Assembly: GCF_024609765.1 (NCBI RefSeq) | Contig: NZ_JANFDG010000001.1 | Location: forward strand, 186,001-250,000 | Direction of reading: 5' to 3' | Length of the DNA stretch: 64,000 bases | From: Shinella pollutisoli | GTDB taxonomy: Bacteria > Pseudomonadota > Alphaproteobacteria > Rhizobiales > Rhizobiaceae | Shown here: positions 26,839 through 38,397 of the stretch, piece after piece | Layout of the letters: each line of letters starts with the position of its first letter | Numbering within the stretch: the stretch's first letter is position 1 | Notes under the pieces: generated by a model | What the model was told of the DNA's origin: nothing | The model's input: only the letters and a program-made list of their open reading frames with translations | The model's database searches: none | Position numbers and translations under genes: made by a program

Positions 26839-28434
26839 ATGTCGCAAACCACGCTCACCGAAGGCGACCACAGGCCGGGCTTTGCCGCCCGCTGGCTGTT
26901 TTCCACCAACCACAAGGACATCGGCACGCTCTATCTCCTGCTCTCCATGCTGTCGGGCATCCTCGGCACCGGACTGTCGGTGGCCCTGCGCATGGAGCTG
27001 CAGGAGCCGGGCCTGCAATTCTTCTCCGATCCCGGCGTCTACAACGTCGTCGTCAGCGCGCACGGGCTGGTGATGATCTTCTTCGTCATCATGCCGGCGC
27101 TGATCGGCGGCTTCGGCAACTGGTTCATCCCGATCATGATCGGCGCGCCGGACATGGCCTTCCCGCGCATGAACAACGTCTCGCTCTGGCTGCTCGTCGC
27201 CTCGCTCCTGCTCTTCGTGCTGTCGATGTTCGTGCCGGGGGCGGCGAACGTCGACGGCCACGGCGGCGGCTGGACGCTCTATCCGCCCTATTCCGGCGAG
27301 GGCCAGCCGGGGCCGGCGGTCGATTTCGTCATCCTTTCGATCCACCTTTCCGGCGCCTCCTCGATCCTCGGCGCGATCAACTTCATCACGACGATCCTCA
27401 ACATGCGCGCGCCGGGCATGACGCTGCACAAGATGCCGCTCTTCGCCTGGTCGATGCTGGTCACCGCCTTCATGCTGCTGATCTCGCTGCCGGTGCTCGC
27501 CGGCGCCGTCACCATGCTGCTCACCGACCGCAACTTCGGCACGACCTTCTTCCAGCCCGCCGGCGGCGGCGACCCGATCCTCTACCAGCATCTCTTCTGG
27601 TTCTTCGGCCATCCGGAGGTCTACATCATGATCCTGCCGGCCTTCGGCATCATCAGCCACGTGGTCTCGACCTTCGCCCGCAAGCCGATCTTCGGCTATC
27701 TGGGCATGGCCTATGCGATGGTGGCGATCGGCGTCATCGGCTTCGTCGTCTGGGCGCACCACATGTTCACGGTCGGCATGTCGCTCGACTCGCAGCGCTA
27801 CTTCGCCTTCGCCTCCATGGTCATCGCCGTGCCGACCGGCATCAAGGTCTTCTCCTGGATCGCGACGATGTGGGGCGGCTCGATCCGGTTCGCGACGCCG
27901 ATGCTCTGGGCGACGGGCTTCGTGCTGCTCTTCACCATCGGCGGCGTCACCGGCGTCGTGCTCGCCAATCCCGGCGTCGACCGGGTGCTGCACGACACCT
28001 ACTACGTCATCGCCCATTTCCACTACGTGCTGTCGCTCGGCGCCGCCTTCGCGATCTTCGCCGCGTGGTACTACTGGTTCCCGAAGATGAGCGGCTACAT
28101 GATGAGCGAGACGCTCGGAAAACTGCACTTCTGGCTGACCTTCATCGGCGTCAACCTCGTCTTCTTCCCGCAGCACTTCCTGGGGCTCGCCGGCATGCCG
28201 CGCCGCTATGCCGACTATCCGGACGCCTATGCCGGCTGGAACCTCGTCTCCTCGGTCGGCTCCTACATCTCGGCGGCGGGCCTGCTCGTGTTCTTCGTCG
28301 CAGTGGCCGAGGCCTTCGCGCGCAAGCGCCGCGCGGAGGACAATCCCTGGGGCGTCGGCGCGACGACGCTCGAATGGACGCTGCCCTCGCCCGTGCCGTT
28401 CCACCAGTTCAGCGCCCTGCCGCTGATCCGCTGA
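26839..28434 (+). CDS. ctaD: cytochrome c oxidase subunit I (orphan)
   Basis: 531-aa heme-copper oxidase subunit I, about 12 membrane helices. It has the heme a His in [10 protein letters not shown], the CuB His-Pro-Glu-Val-Tyr group at 258-262 (A-type cross-linked Tyr), HHMFTVGM, and the heme ligands in [15 protein letters not shown]-channel residues in [21 protein letters not shown] are kept. The start at 26839 follows AAGGAAAGG. No subunit II, III or assembly gene is adjacent, so it must share subunits with another operon or be an alternative subunit I. It converges with the ScfR gene 16 bases away. Confidence 0.93.
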   Translation: MSQTTLTEGDHRPGFAARWLFSTNHKDIGTLYLLLSMLSGILGTGLSVALRMELQEPGLQFFSDPGVYNVVVSAHGLVMIFFVIMPALIGGFGNWFIPIMIGAPDMAFPRMNNVSLWLLVASLLLFVLSMFVPGAANVDGHGGGWTLYPPYSGEGQPGPAVDFVILSIHLSGASSILGAINFITTILNMRAPGMTLHKMPLFAWSMLVTAFMLLISLPVLAGAVTMLLTDRNFGTTFFQPAGGGDPILYQHLFWFFGHPEVYIMILPAFGIISHVVSTFARKPIFGYLGMAYAMVAIGVIGFVVWAHHMFTVGMSLDSQRYFAFASMVIAVPTGIKVFSWIATMWGGSIRFATPMLWATGFVLLFTIGGVTGVVLANPGVDRVLHDTYYVIAHFHYVLSLGAAFAIFAAWYYWFPKMSGYMMSETLGKLHFWLTFIGVNLVFFPQHFLGLAGMPRRYADYPDAYAGWNLVSSVGSYISAAGLLVFFVAVAEAFARKRRAEDNPWGVGATTLEWTLPSPVPFHQFSALPLIR

Positions 28435-28450
28435 GGCATGGCGTCCGCCG

Positions 28451-29890
28451 TCAGTCCTGGCCGTCCATCCCGCCGGGCGCGCGGATCGCATAGGGCAGCG
28501 TCCTGCGGACGTCGTGCTCGATGGTGAGGCGGCCCTTCAGCGGCGGCAGCGCGCGGCTTGCGCATTGCGCCCGCTCGCAGATGCGGCAGGAGATGCCGAT
28601 CGGATCGTAGGCGGCGGCGTTGTTGAGGTCCATGTCGTCGGCATAGACGAAATTGGCGGCGTAGGAGATCTCGCAGCCGAGCGCCAGCGCGTAGTGCTGC
28701 TGCGGCTGGCGGAAACCGCGCCCGCCGCGCGAGACCTGCATGGAAAGACAGAGGTAGCACACGCCGTCCGGCGTCTCGGCGAGCTGCCGGTTGATGCGCC
28801 CGGGGCTCTCGAAGGCCTGGTGGGCGTTCCACAGCGGACAGGCCGCGCCGAAGCGGGCGAACTGCAGCCGGGTGGCGCTGTGGCGCTTGGTGATGTTGCC
28901 GGCCCGGTCGATGCGGGCGAAGAAGATGGGGATGCCCTTCTGGCCCGGCCGCTGCAGCGTCGACAGCCGATGGCAGACCTGCTCCAGGCTGGTGCCGAAG
29001 CGCGCGGCGAGCAGGTCGAGGTCGTGGCGGACCTCGCGGGCCGCCTCCATGAACCTGCGGTAGGGCAGGAGAAGCGCCCCGGCGAAATAGTTGTGCAGGC
29101 CGATGCGACAGATCTCGTAGGCCTCGGCCGTGCGAAAGCCCGCGGCGGCGGCAACACCGTCGACGACGTCGCCCGCGTGCAGCTGCGCGATCTGCAGCGC
29201 GATCTGGAAATTGCGCGTGGAGGCCGGAAGGTAGGAGTTGAGCGTCAGCACCCGGGCCTCGCGGTCATAGGCGCGGATGAGGTCCGGATCGTGCGCCGCG
29301 CGCGCGATGCGCACGCCGTAGTGCCGCTCGAGATAGACGGCAAGCATCGCGCCCGGGTCGACGTCGCCGATGCCGATATGGGCGGCAAGCCGCTCGGCGA
29401 GCGGATCGAGCTCGCCGATGTAGTTGTCGACGAAGTGGAAGAAGTCGCGCACCTCCTCGTAGGTCGTCGCCTCGACGGCGGCCGGCCCGCGCCCGAGCGT
29501 GTCGTTGATGCTGGCGAGTTGCTCGGAATTGTGGCGATAGGCCCGGTGCGCCGTGATCAGCGCATGAGCGAGGCCGGGCGCGTTCTGGGCGACGAGCTTC
29601 AGCTCCTGCAGGCTCGGCGTGTAGCCGTCGAAGAGCGAGTCCGTCAGCGTCTCCGACAGCGCCGAGATCAGCCTGTCGTCCTCGCCGCCGGAAAGGTCGG
29701 AAAGGTCGATGCGGAACTTCTCCGCCAGCGCCAGCAGCACGCCGGCCGAGACGGGACGCTGGTTGTTCTCGATCTGGTTGAGGTAGGAGACGGAAATGCC
29801 GAGGCGCTCGGCGAACTGCGCCTGCGTGGTGCGGTTCGCCTGGCGGAGATCGCGCACCCTGCGCCCGATATAGAGCTTGCCCGTGGCCAT
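28451..29890 (-). CDS. ScfR-family regulator of propionyl-CoA metabolism, PccR-like
   Basis: 479-aa regulator: N-terminal XRE helix-turn-helix (RDLRQANRTTQAQFAERLGISVSYLNQIENNQRPVSAG), middle peptidase-like domain (DUF955/IrrE type), and C-terminal Cys-rich DUF2083 part (CPLWNAHQAF, CYLCLSMQV, GISCRICERAQCASR). This is the short-chain fatty acyl-CoA regulator plan, as in RamB and PccR. It is divergent from pccB with TTTGCAA repeats touching its start codon, fitting PccR-like control of propionyl-CoA carboxylase and of itself. Confidence 0.9.
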   Translation of the reverse strand: MATGKLYIGRRVRDLRQANRTTQAQFAERLGISVSYLNQIENNQRPVSAGVLLALAEKFRIDLSDLSGGEDDRLISALSETLTDSLFDGYTPSLQELKLVAQNAPGLAHALITAHRAYRHNSEQLASINDTLGRGPAAVEATTYEEVRDFFHFVDNYIGELDPLAERLAAHIGIGDVDPGAMLAVYLERHYGVRIARAAHDPDLIRAYDREARVLTLNSYLPASTRNFQIALQIAQLHAGDVVDGVAAAAGFRTAEAYEICRIGLHNYFAGALLLPYRRFMEAAREVRHDLDLLAARFGTSLEQVCHRLSTLQRPGQKGIPIFFARIDRAGNITKRHSATRLQFARFGAACPLWNAHQAFESPGRINRQLAETPDGVCYLCLSMQVSRGGRGFRQPQQHYALALGCEISYAANFVYADDMDLNNAAAYDPIGISCRICERAQCASRALPPLKGRLTIEHDVRRTLPYAIRAPGGMDGQD

Positions 29891-29891
29891 G

Positions 29892-29920
29892 TTTGCAACT
29901 TTGCAATATTGATTTGCAAA
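29892..29920. promoter_or_regulatory. ScfR/PccR operator: three TTTGCAA repeats
   Basis: TTTGCAA at 29892-29898 and 29900-29906, and TTTGCAAA at 29913-29920, starting one base beyond the regulator's ATG complement. ScfR proteins are known to bind TTTGCAAA-type half sites. The site can block the regulator's own promoter and control pccB, 117 bases away. Confidence 0.75.
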
Positions 29921-30036
29921 TTGTGTAATGCCTGCATATCCACCCGATCAAGCGTTCTTTTTTGTCGCGGCGGATTCTAAGCAGGATCGATCCCGGTTGC
30001 GGCACCGCCCGGGCAGGCAGCAACGGACGGACACCC

Positions 30037-31569
30037 ATGCGCGCAATCCTCGACCAACTCGAAGCCCGCCGGCAGGCGGCCCGGCTCGGCGGCGGCGAAG
30101 GCCGCATCGCCGCCCAGCATGCCAAGGGCAAGCTCACCGCCCGCGAGCGCATCGACGTGCTCCTCGACGAAGGCTCCTTCGAGGAGTACGACATGTACGT
30201 CACCCACCGCGCCGTCGACTTCGGCATGGCGGGGCAGACGGTCGCCGGCGACGGCGTCGTCACCGGCTGGGGCACGATCAACGGCCGGCAGGTCTACGTC
30301 TTCTCGCAGGACTTCACCGTCTTCGGCGGCTCGCTGTCGGAAACCCATGCCCAGAAGATCTGCAAGATCATGGACATGGCGGTCCGCAACGGCGCTCCGG
30401 TCATCGGCCTCAACGATTCCGGCGGCGCGCGCATCCAGGAGGGCGTCGCCTCGCTCGCCGGTTATGCGGAGGTGTTCCGGCGCAACGTGGAGGCCTCCGG
30501 CGTCATCCCGCAGATCTCCGTCATCATGGGCCCGTGCGCGGGCGGCGCCGTCTATTCGCCGGCGATGACCGACTTCATCTTCATGGTGCGCGACACGTCC
30601 TACATGTTCGTGACGGGTCCGGACGTGGTGAAGACCGTGACGAACGAGATCGTCACCGCCGAGGAACTGGGGGGTGCCGGCACCCACACGAAGAAATCCT
30701 CCGTCGCCGACGCTGCCTTCGAGAACGACGTCGAGACGCTGGAGCAGGTCCGCCTGCTGTTCGACTTCCTGCCGCTCAACAACCGTGAGAAGCCGCCCGT
30801 CCGCCCCTTCTTCGACGATCCGGCACGCCTGGAGATGCGGCTCGACACGCTGGTGCCGGAGAGTTCGACCAAGCCCTACGACATGAAGGAGCTGATCCTC
30901 GCGCTGGCCGACGAGGGCGATTTCTTCGAGATCCAGGAGGCCTTCGCGCGGAACATCGTCACCGGCTTCATCCGGCTGGAGGGCCAGACCGTCGGGGTGG
31001 TCGCCAACCAGCCGATGGTCCTTGCCGGCTGCCTCGACATCGATTCCTCGCGCAAGGCGGCCCGCTTCGTGCGCTTCTGCGACGCCTTCAACATCCCGAT
31101 CCTGACGCTGGTCGACGTGCCGGGCTTCCTGCCGGGCACGGCGCAGGAATACGGCGGCGTCATCAAGCACGGCGCGAAGCTGCTCTTCGCCTATTCGGAG
31201 GCGACCGTGCCGATGGTGACGCTGATCACCCGCAAGGCCTATGGCGGCGCCTACGACGTCATGGCCTCCAAGCATATCGGCGCGGACGTCAACTATGCCT
31301 GGCCGACGGCCGAGATCGCCGTGATGGGCGCGAAGGGGGCGGCGGAAATCCTCTACCGGTCCGACCTGTCCGACCCGCAGAAGATCGCCGCGCGGCAGCA
31401 CGAATACGAGGAGCGCTTCGCCAACCCCTTCGTCGCCGCCGAACGCGGCTTCATCGACGAGGTGATCATGCCGCATTCCTCGCGCCGCCGCATCGCCCGC
31501 GCCTTCGCCGCGCTGCGCAACAAGCAGGCGACGACGCACTGGAAGAAGCACGACACCATCCCGCTGTAG
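30037..31569 (+). CDS. pccB: propionyl-CoA carboxylase beta subunit
   Basis: 510-aa carboxyltransferase that moves CO2 from biotin to propionyl-CoA, giving methylmalonyl-CoA. Crotonase-type repeats with [20 protein letters not shown], the oxyanion segment [16 protein letters not shown], and the C-terminal half [17 protein letters not shown] and [14 protein letters not shown]. Length is standard. The start at 30037 ([12 protein letters not shown]) is chosen over ATG 29962. It heads pccB-orf-pccA-mutase and is divergent from its regulator. Confidence 0.96.
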   Translation: MRAILDQLEARRQAARLGGGEGRIAAQHAKGKLTARERIDVLLDEGSFEEYDMYVTHRAVDFGMAGQTVAGDGVVTGWGTINGRQVYVFSQDFTVFGGSLSETHAQKICKIMDMAVRNGAPVIGLNDSGGARIQEGVASLAGYAEVFRRNVEASGVIPQISVIMGPCAGGAVYSPAMTDFIFMVRDTSYMFVTGPDVVKTVTNEIVTAEELGGAGTHTKKSSVADAAFENDVETLEQVRLLFDFLPLNNREKPPVRPFFDDPARLEMRLDTLVPESSTKPYDMKELILALADEGDFFEIQEAFARNIVTGFIRLEGQTVGVVANQPMVLAGCLDIDSSRKAARFVRFCDAFNIPILTLVDVPGFLPGTAQEYGGVIKHGAKLLFAYSEATVPMVTLITRKAYGGAYDVMASKHIGADVNYAWPTAEIAVMGAKGAAEILYRSDLSDPQKIAARQHEYEERFANPFVAAERGFIDEVIMPHSSRRRIARAFAALRNKQATTHWKKHDTIPL

Positions 31570-31578
31570 GGGCCGACG

Positions 31579-31860
31579 ATGGAGAAGCCGGAACTGACGC
31601 CCGAGGAGGCGCGCAAGGACCACTGGCGCATGCTGCGCTTCATGGCGCTGAACGCGGCGCTCGGCAGCCTGGTCGGCGCGGCGACCGCCGCGGCCGTGAT
31701 CCTGCTCGACGTCGGCGGCATCGGCACGCGCATCGCGCACGCCGCGAACCCGGTCATGCCGGTGCTGCTGCTCGTCGTGCCCTTCGCCTCGCTCTTCGGC
31801 GGGGCGGCGACGGCCTCGGCCATCCTCATGATGCCTTACGAAAAGAAATACAGAGATTGA
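31579..31860 (+). CDS. small membrane protein between pccB and pccA
   Basis: 93-aa protein with a charged N-terminus (EARKDHWRML) and two membrane segments (FMALNAALGSLVGAATAAAVILL and VMPVLLLVVPFASLFGGAATASAIL). It lies 9 bases after pccB and 25 before pccA, so it is part of the operon. No domain or function is recognised. Confidence 0.82.
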   Translation: MEKPELTPEEARKDHWRMLRFMALNAALGSLVGAATAAAVILLDVGGIGTRIAHAANPVMPVLLLVVPFASLFGGAATASAILMMPYEKKYRD

Positions 31861-31885
31861 CGATACGGGGACTGGAAAACACCGG

Positions 31886-33885
<2,000 letters not shown>

Positions 33886-33889
<4 letters not shown>

Positions 33890-36015
33890 TGGCCGACAAG
33901 ACGCTGGATGACTGGGCCGGGCTGGCCGAGAAGGAGCTCCGGGCCTCGCCGGAGGACCTGCGGTGGCGGACGCCGGAGGGGATTTGCGTGAAGCCGGTCT
34001 ACACGGCGGAGGACCTTGCCGGCGTTGAGCATCTGGGGTCGCTGCCGGGCTTCCCGCCCTTCGTGCGCGGCCCGCGCGCGACGATGTATGCCGGCCGGCC
34101 GTGGACGATCCGGCAATATGCCGGCTTCTCGACGGCCGAGGCCTCCAACACCTTCTACCGCAAGGCGCTCGCCGCCGGCCAGCAGGGCGTCTCCGTCGCC
34201 TTCGACCTCGCCACCCACCGCGGCTACGACAGCGACCATCCGCGCGTCGAGGGCGACGTCGGCAAGGCGGGGGTCGCCATCGACTCGGTCGAGGACATGA
34301 AGATCCTGTTCTCCGGCATCCCGCTCGAAAAGATCTCCGTCTCGATGACCATGAACGGCGCGGTGATCCCGATCCTCGCGAGTTTCATCGTCGCCGGCGA
34401 GGAACAGGGCGTGCCGCGCGCGGCGCTCTCGGGCACGATCCAGAACGACATCCTCAAGGAGTTCATGGTCCGCAACACCTATATCTACCCGCCCGAGCCG
34501 TCGATGCGCATCGTCGCCGACATCATCGACTACACGGCGCACGAGATGCCGAAGTTCAACTCCATCTCGATCTCCGGCTACCACATGCAGGAGGCGGGCG
34601 CGACGCTGCTGCAGGAGCTCGCCTTCACCATCGCCGACGGGCGCGAATACGTCCGCGCGGCCATCGCCAAGGGGCTCGACGTCGACGACTTCGCGGGCAG
34701 GCTCTCGTTCTTCTTCGCCATCGGCATGAACTTCTTCATGGAGGCGGCGAAGCTGCGCGCGGCACGGCTCCTGTGGGACCGGGTGATGGACGAGTTCCAG
34801 CCGAAGAAGGCCTCCTCGCGCATGCTGCGCACCCATTGCCAGACCTCGGGCGTGTCGCTGCAGGAGCAGGACCCCTACAACAACATCGTGCGCACCGCCT
34901 TCGAGGCGATGTCGGCCGTGCTCGGCGGCACGCAGTCGCTGCACACCAATTCCTTCGACGAGGCGATCGCGCTGCCGACGGAGTTCTCCGCCCGCATCGC
35001 CCGCAACACGCAGCTCATCCTGCAGCACGAGACGGGCGTGACCAGGGTGGTCGACCCGCTCGCCGGCTCCTACTACGTCGAGAGCCTCACCCACGAGCTC
35101 GCCGAGAAGGCCTGGGCGCTGATCGGCGAGGTCGAGGCGCTGGGCGGCATGACCAAGGCGGTGATCGAGGGCCTGCCGAAGCGGATGATCGAGGAGGCGG
35201 CGACGCGGCGGCAGGCGGCGGTGGACCGCGGCGACGAGGTGATCGTCGGCGTCAACCGCTACCGGCTGGAGGACGAGCAGCCGATCGACATCCTGGAGAT
35301 CGACAATTCCGCGGTCAGAGCCGCGCAGATCCGCCGGCTGGAGGACATCCGCCGGCGGCGCGACAGCGCCGCGGTGGCGGAAACGCTCGCCGCATTGGAG
35401 ACGGTCGCGGCGACCGGCGAGGGCAACCTGCTGGAGGCGGCCGTGGCGGCGGCGCGCGCGCGGGCGACCGTCGGGGAGATATCGGATGCCATGCGCCGGG
35501 CCTTCGGCGACCACGCGGCGGTGCCGGAGGTGGTGGGCGACATCTACGGCGCCTCCTACGGCGAGGACCCGGAATACCGCACGCTGGTCTCGCGCGTTGC
35601 GGCGCGCGGGCGCAAGCCGCGGATCATGGTCGCCAAGCTGGGGCAGGACGGCCACGACCGCGGGGCGAAGGTGATCGCGTCGGCCTTCGGTGACCTCGGC
35701 TTCGAGGTGGTGGTGGGCCCGCTGTTCCAGACGCCGGAGGAAGCCGCCGAGCTCGCCGCGCGCGAGAAGGTGGAGGTGGTCGGCATGTCGTCGCTCGCCG
35801 CCGGCCACAAGACGCTCGCCCCGCAGCTCGTCGAGGCGCTGCGCGCCCGCGGGGCGGACAACGTGGTGGTCGTCGTCGGCGGCGTCATCCCGCGGCAGGA
35901 CTACGACTTCCTGCTCGGCCACGGCGTCGCCGCCGTGTTCGGGCCGGGCACGAACGTGCTCGACGCCGCCAACGCGGTCCTCGACATCGTCGACGGCAGG
36001 AACAGGAACATGTGA
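33886..36015 (+). CDS. bhbA: methylmalonyl-CoA mutase
   Basis: 709-aa B12-dependent mutase, single-chain type, converting methylmalonyl-CoA to succinyl-CoA. The N-terminal TIM barrel has [36 protein letters not shown] and [16 protein letters not shown]. The C-terminal cobalamin domain has DGHDRG (Asp588, base-off His590). The start ATG at 33886 overlaps the pccA stop; a second ATG follows at once. This completes propionyl-CoA to succinyl-CoA apart from the epimerase, which is not in the window. The symbol follows rhizobial usage; scpA or mcmA are alternatives. Confidence 0.95.
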
Positions 36016-36034
36016 CGGCGGCGCGCGGCCGCCG
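36016..36034. terminator. stem-loop between convergent mutase and GS-like genes
   Basis: CGGCGGC (36016-36022) and GCCGCCG (36028-36034) with a 5-base loop in the 28-bp gap between two convergent stops. There is no T-run; a bidirectional end signal is plausible. Confidence 0.4.
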
Positions 36035-36043
36035 CCGGATGGC

Positions 36044-37357
36044 TCAGTAGACGCTCTCGTAGGCCGCGCAGATCTCGGCCTGCGTCTTGCCGGCGAGCCA
36101 GGCGATCTCGCCTTCCTTGTGCTTGACGTAGACGTCGGCGAAGCCCTCCGGGAACCAGCCGCAGACCGTGGCATTGCCCCGGAAGCGCCGGAGCGCCGCC
36201 TCCAGCGTCTGCGGCAGGCGCACGTAGCCGCGTGCGGCGAGCCCTTCGACGCTCAGCAGCGACAGGTCCTCCTGCGTCGCCTCCGGCACGGCAAGCCCCT
36301 CCTCGATCCCCTGCACGCCGGCGTGGACGATGGCCGCCAGCGTCAGGTGCGGGTTGGCGGCCGCGTCGGCGGCGCGGAACTCGAAGTTGAACTGGGCGGC
36401 GCGGGCGATGTCGCTGATGTCGGAGACCGGGCAGATGCGCACCGACGCCTCGCGGTCGCGGAAGCCGAGATTGTTGAAGGCGGCACTCCAGCGGTGCGGC
36501 GTCAGCCGCAGGTAGGAGACGACGCTCGGCGCGGTGATGGCGATGATCGAGTCGAGATATTTCAGGATGCCGGCGACGAACTTTCCCGCGACATCCGAGA
36601 GCTCGTGCTTGCCGTCCGGGTCGTAGGTGACGGGATTGCCGGCCTCGTCCAGCATGCTCATGTGCACGTGCACGCCGTTGCCGACGCCGGCCGGGTCGCG
36701 GATCGGCGTGAAGGTCGGCTCGTAGCCGAGCTCGCGGGCGACGAGGCCGACGAGCTCGCGGGTGATCAGCGAATGATCGGCGATGGTGACGCCCTTCTGC
36801 GGCCCCATCGTCACCTCGAACTGGCCGGCGCCGAATTCCTTGAGGATCGTGTCCGGCGTGACGCCCGCCTCGCGCATCGCCGCGACGATCGCCTCGCAGA
36901 AATGCCGCTCCTCCTGGAAGCCGCCGAGCGTGAAGGCCTTGCCGATATCGGAAACGAGGTGCTTGATCTGGAACTCGTGCTCGAAGGCGCCGTAGAGCGT
37001 GACGCCCGCCGCCCGCTGCAGGCGCTGCAGCGCGGCCTCGAGGATCGAGCGCGTGCAGAACTCCCACGGCCGGCCGTCGGTATAGCGGATGTTGCCGAGG
37101 ACGAAGTTCTCGTTCGGCGCGCCCTCCTCGCTCTCGATGCTGACGCGCGTCGAGGGATCGGGGATCAGCACGAGATCGCCGAGCGAGCCGAAGGGGCTCT
37201 CGCCGATATTGTCGAAGCAGGTGATCTGCACGTTGGTCGGCGTCCAGCCGACGCCGCGCTTCAGGCGCTTGTCCATCTGGGCGAGCGGAAAGGCCTTGCC
37301 GCGCACCTTGCCCGAAAGGTCGCCACAGCAGGCGACCATCATTTCCTCACGTTTCAT
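36044..37357 (-). CDS. glutamine synthetase family ligase (second, unassigned)
   Basis: 437-aa GS-fold enzyme. It has the N-terminal beta-grasp part (GDLSGKVRGKAFP), catalytic Glu segment YGAFEHEFQIKHL, EFGAGQFEVTMGPQ, GNGVHVHMSMLDE, and RICPVSDIS with FNFEFRAADAAANPHLTLAA. It is distinct from classical GlnA in length and motifs and probably joins glutamate to an amine other than ammonia. It overlaps the RpiR gene by 11 bases, so the two are co-transcribed. The neighbours are amidohydrolases and a Liv-type importer. Substrate unknown. Confidence 0.83.
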   Translation of the reverse strand: MKREEMMVACCGDLSGKVRGKAFPLAQMDKRLKRGVGWTPTNVQITCFDNIGESPFGSLGDLVLIPDPSTRVSIESEEGAPNENFVLGNIRYTDGRPWEFCTRSILEAALQRLQRAAGVTLYGAFEHEFQIKHLVSDIGKAFTLGGFQEERHFCEAIVAAMREAGVTPDTILKEFGAGQFEVTMGPQKGVTIADHSLITRELVGLVARELGYEPTFTPIRDPAGVGNGVHVHMSMLDEAGNPVTYDPDGKHELSDVAGKFVAGILKYLDSIIAITAPSVVSYLRLTPHRWSAAFNNLGFRDREASVRICPVSDISDIARAAQFNFEFRAADAAANPHLTLAAIVHAGVQGIEEGLAVPEATQEDLSLLSVEGLAARGYVRLPQTLEAALRRFRGNATVCGWFPEGFADVYVKHKEGEIAWLAGKTQAEICAAYESVY

Positions 37358-38246
37358 CGGCGTCCCCGTTGATCCTGTCCTGGTCGTAGCCCGGCATCGC
37401 GAAGCGGATGCCGTCCCAATCCCTGATGCGTTTCTGCGTGGCTTCCCAATCGGCTTCCGAGACGCGCACGATCAGCGCCTCGACGAGCGCGATCGCCGCC
37501 GCCACCGTGTCCCAAGCCGTGCCGGCGTCGATCGGCAGCGTGACGATATGGTCGGCGCTGCGGGCGGAGGGCGACATCCACTTGTCGGTGACGACGACGA
37601 TGGTGGCGCCGCGCTTCTCCGCGATCGTCTCGGCGAGCCGCGCGAGGCTCAGTTGGTAGCGCCGGAAGTCGAAGAGGACCACGACGTCCTTGCGGCGCAT
37701 GCGCAGCACGTGCTCCGGCCAGAATTCCGGATTGTCGGCCATGTGGTAGATGCCGCTGCGGATCTGCCGGAGATGGATGGAGAGGAAGGAGGCGATGCTG
37801 TCGCTGACGCGCCCGCCGAGCAGGAAGACGTTGCGCGACGGATCGGCGATGAGGTCGGCGAGGATGTCGAACTGCGCCTGCGAGACCGTCGCCGTCATGT
37901 CGCGCATGACGGCGGAGATGCGCGTGACGTATTCCGACAGGAATTCCGAATGGCCGACCGGCTTCTGGCTGGATTTCAGGTCGAGCGGCGAGCGCTGCCC
38001 CTCCTTCAGCTCGGCGATGAGCTGGCGCTGCAGGTCTTGGAAGCCGCCGCAGCCGATCTTGCTGACGAAGCGGGTGATGGACGGCGCGCTGACGCCCGTC
38101 TTCGCCGCCAGCTCCTGGATGCTTTCAAGTCCGGTGAAGGGGTAATCGGCGAGGATCGCATTGGCGATCTTGCGCTCGCTCGCGGTGAGCTGTGCCGCGG
38201 CGTCGCGTATTCTCGTGCGGATCGTCGACGACTTCGCATCGTTCAT
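37347..38246 (-). CDS. MurR/RpiR-family transcriptional regulator
   Basis: 299-aa regulator: N-terminal RpiR HTH (LTASERKIANAILADYPFTG, ELAAKTGVSAPSITRFVSKIG) and C-terminal SIS domain (NVFLLGGRVSDSIASFLSIHL, KDVVVLFDFRRYQLSLARLAE, TIVVVTDKWMSPSARSAD). SIS domains usually bind phosphosugars, but rhizobial members also sit with amino-acid and amine genes. It is upstream of, and overlapping, the GS-like gene and divergent from the formylglutamate hydrolase-like gene across 151 bp. Likely local regulator of both units. Confidence 0.9.
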   Translation of the reverse strand: MNDAKSSTIRTRIRDAAAQLTASERKIANAILADYPFTGLESIQELAAKTGVSAPSITRFVSKIGCGGFQDLQRQLIAELKEGQRSPLDLKSSQKPVGHSEFLSEYVTRISAVMRDMTATVSQAQFDILADLIADPSRNVFLLGGRVSDSIASFLSIHLRQIRSGIYHMADNPEFWPEHVLRMRRKDVVVLFDFRRYQLSLARLAETIAEKRGATIVVVTDKWMSPSARSADHIVTLPIDAGTAWDTVAAAIALVEALIVRVSEADWEATQKRIRDWDGIRFAMPGYDQDRINGDADET

Positions 38247-38272
38247 CGGCAGCGTTTTCCCCGTTGTTGAAA

Positions 38273-38337
38273 CGAATATTCGCGCTCTGAAAAAAATTAG
38301 TCAAACGGAAAAATCGGATTGACTATGATCGAAAAAT
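38273..38337. promoter_or_regulatory. candidate operators in the RpiR divergent promoter
   Basis: The palindrome CGAATATTCG (38273-38282) is followed by three GAAAAA tracts starting at 38289, 38308 and 38331. They occupy the A/T-rich centre of the divergent control region, the natural place for RpiR binding. Which element is bound is not known. Confidence 0.4.
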
Positions 38338-38397
38338 TTCCTTGACTGCTCGCCATACGGGCCGCGCTCCGCAAGGGCGCATGACGGGTCATTGTCC

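Noticed and set aside
26041-28491. Long minus-strand reading frame opposite the cyclo-ligase and ctaD
   Set aside because: Shadow frame rich in Arg, Asp and Glu; ctaD has all catalytic residues in the other strand.
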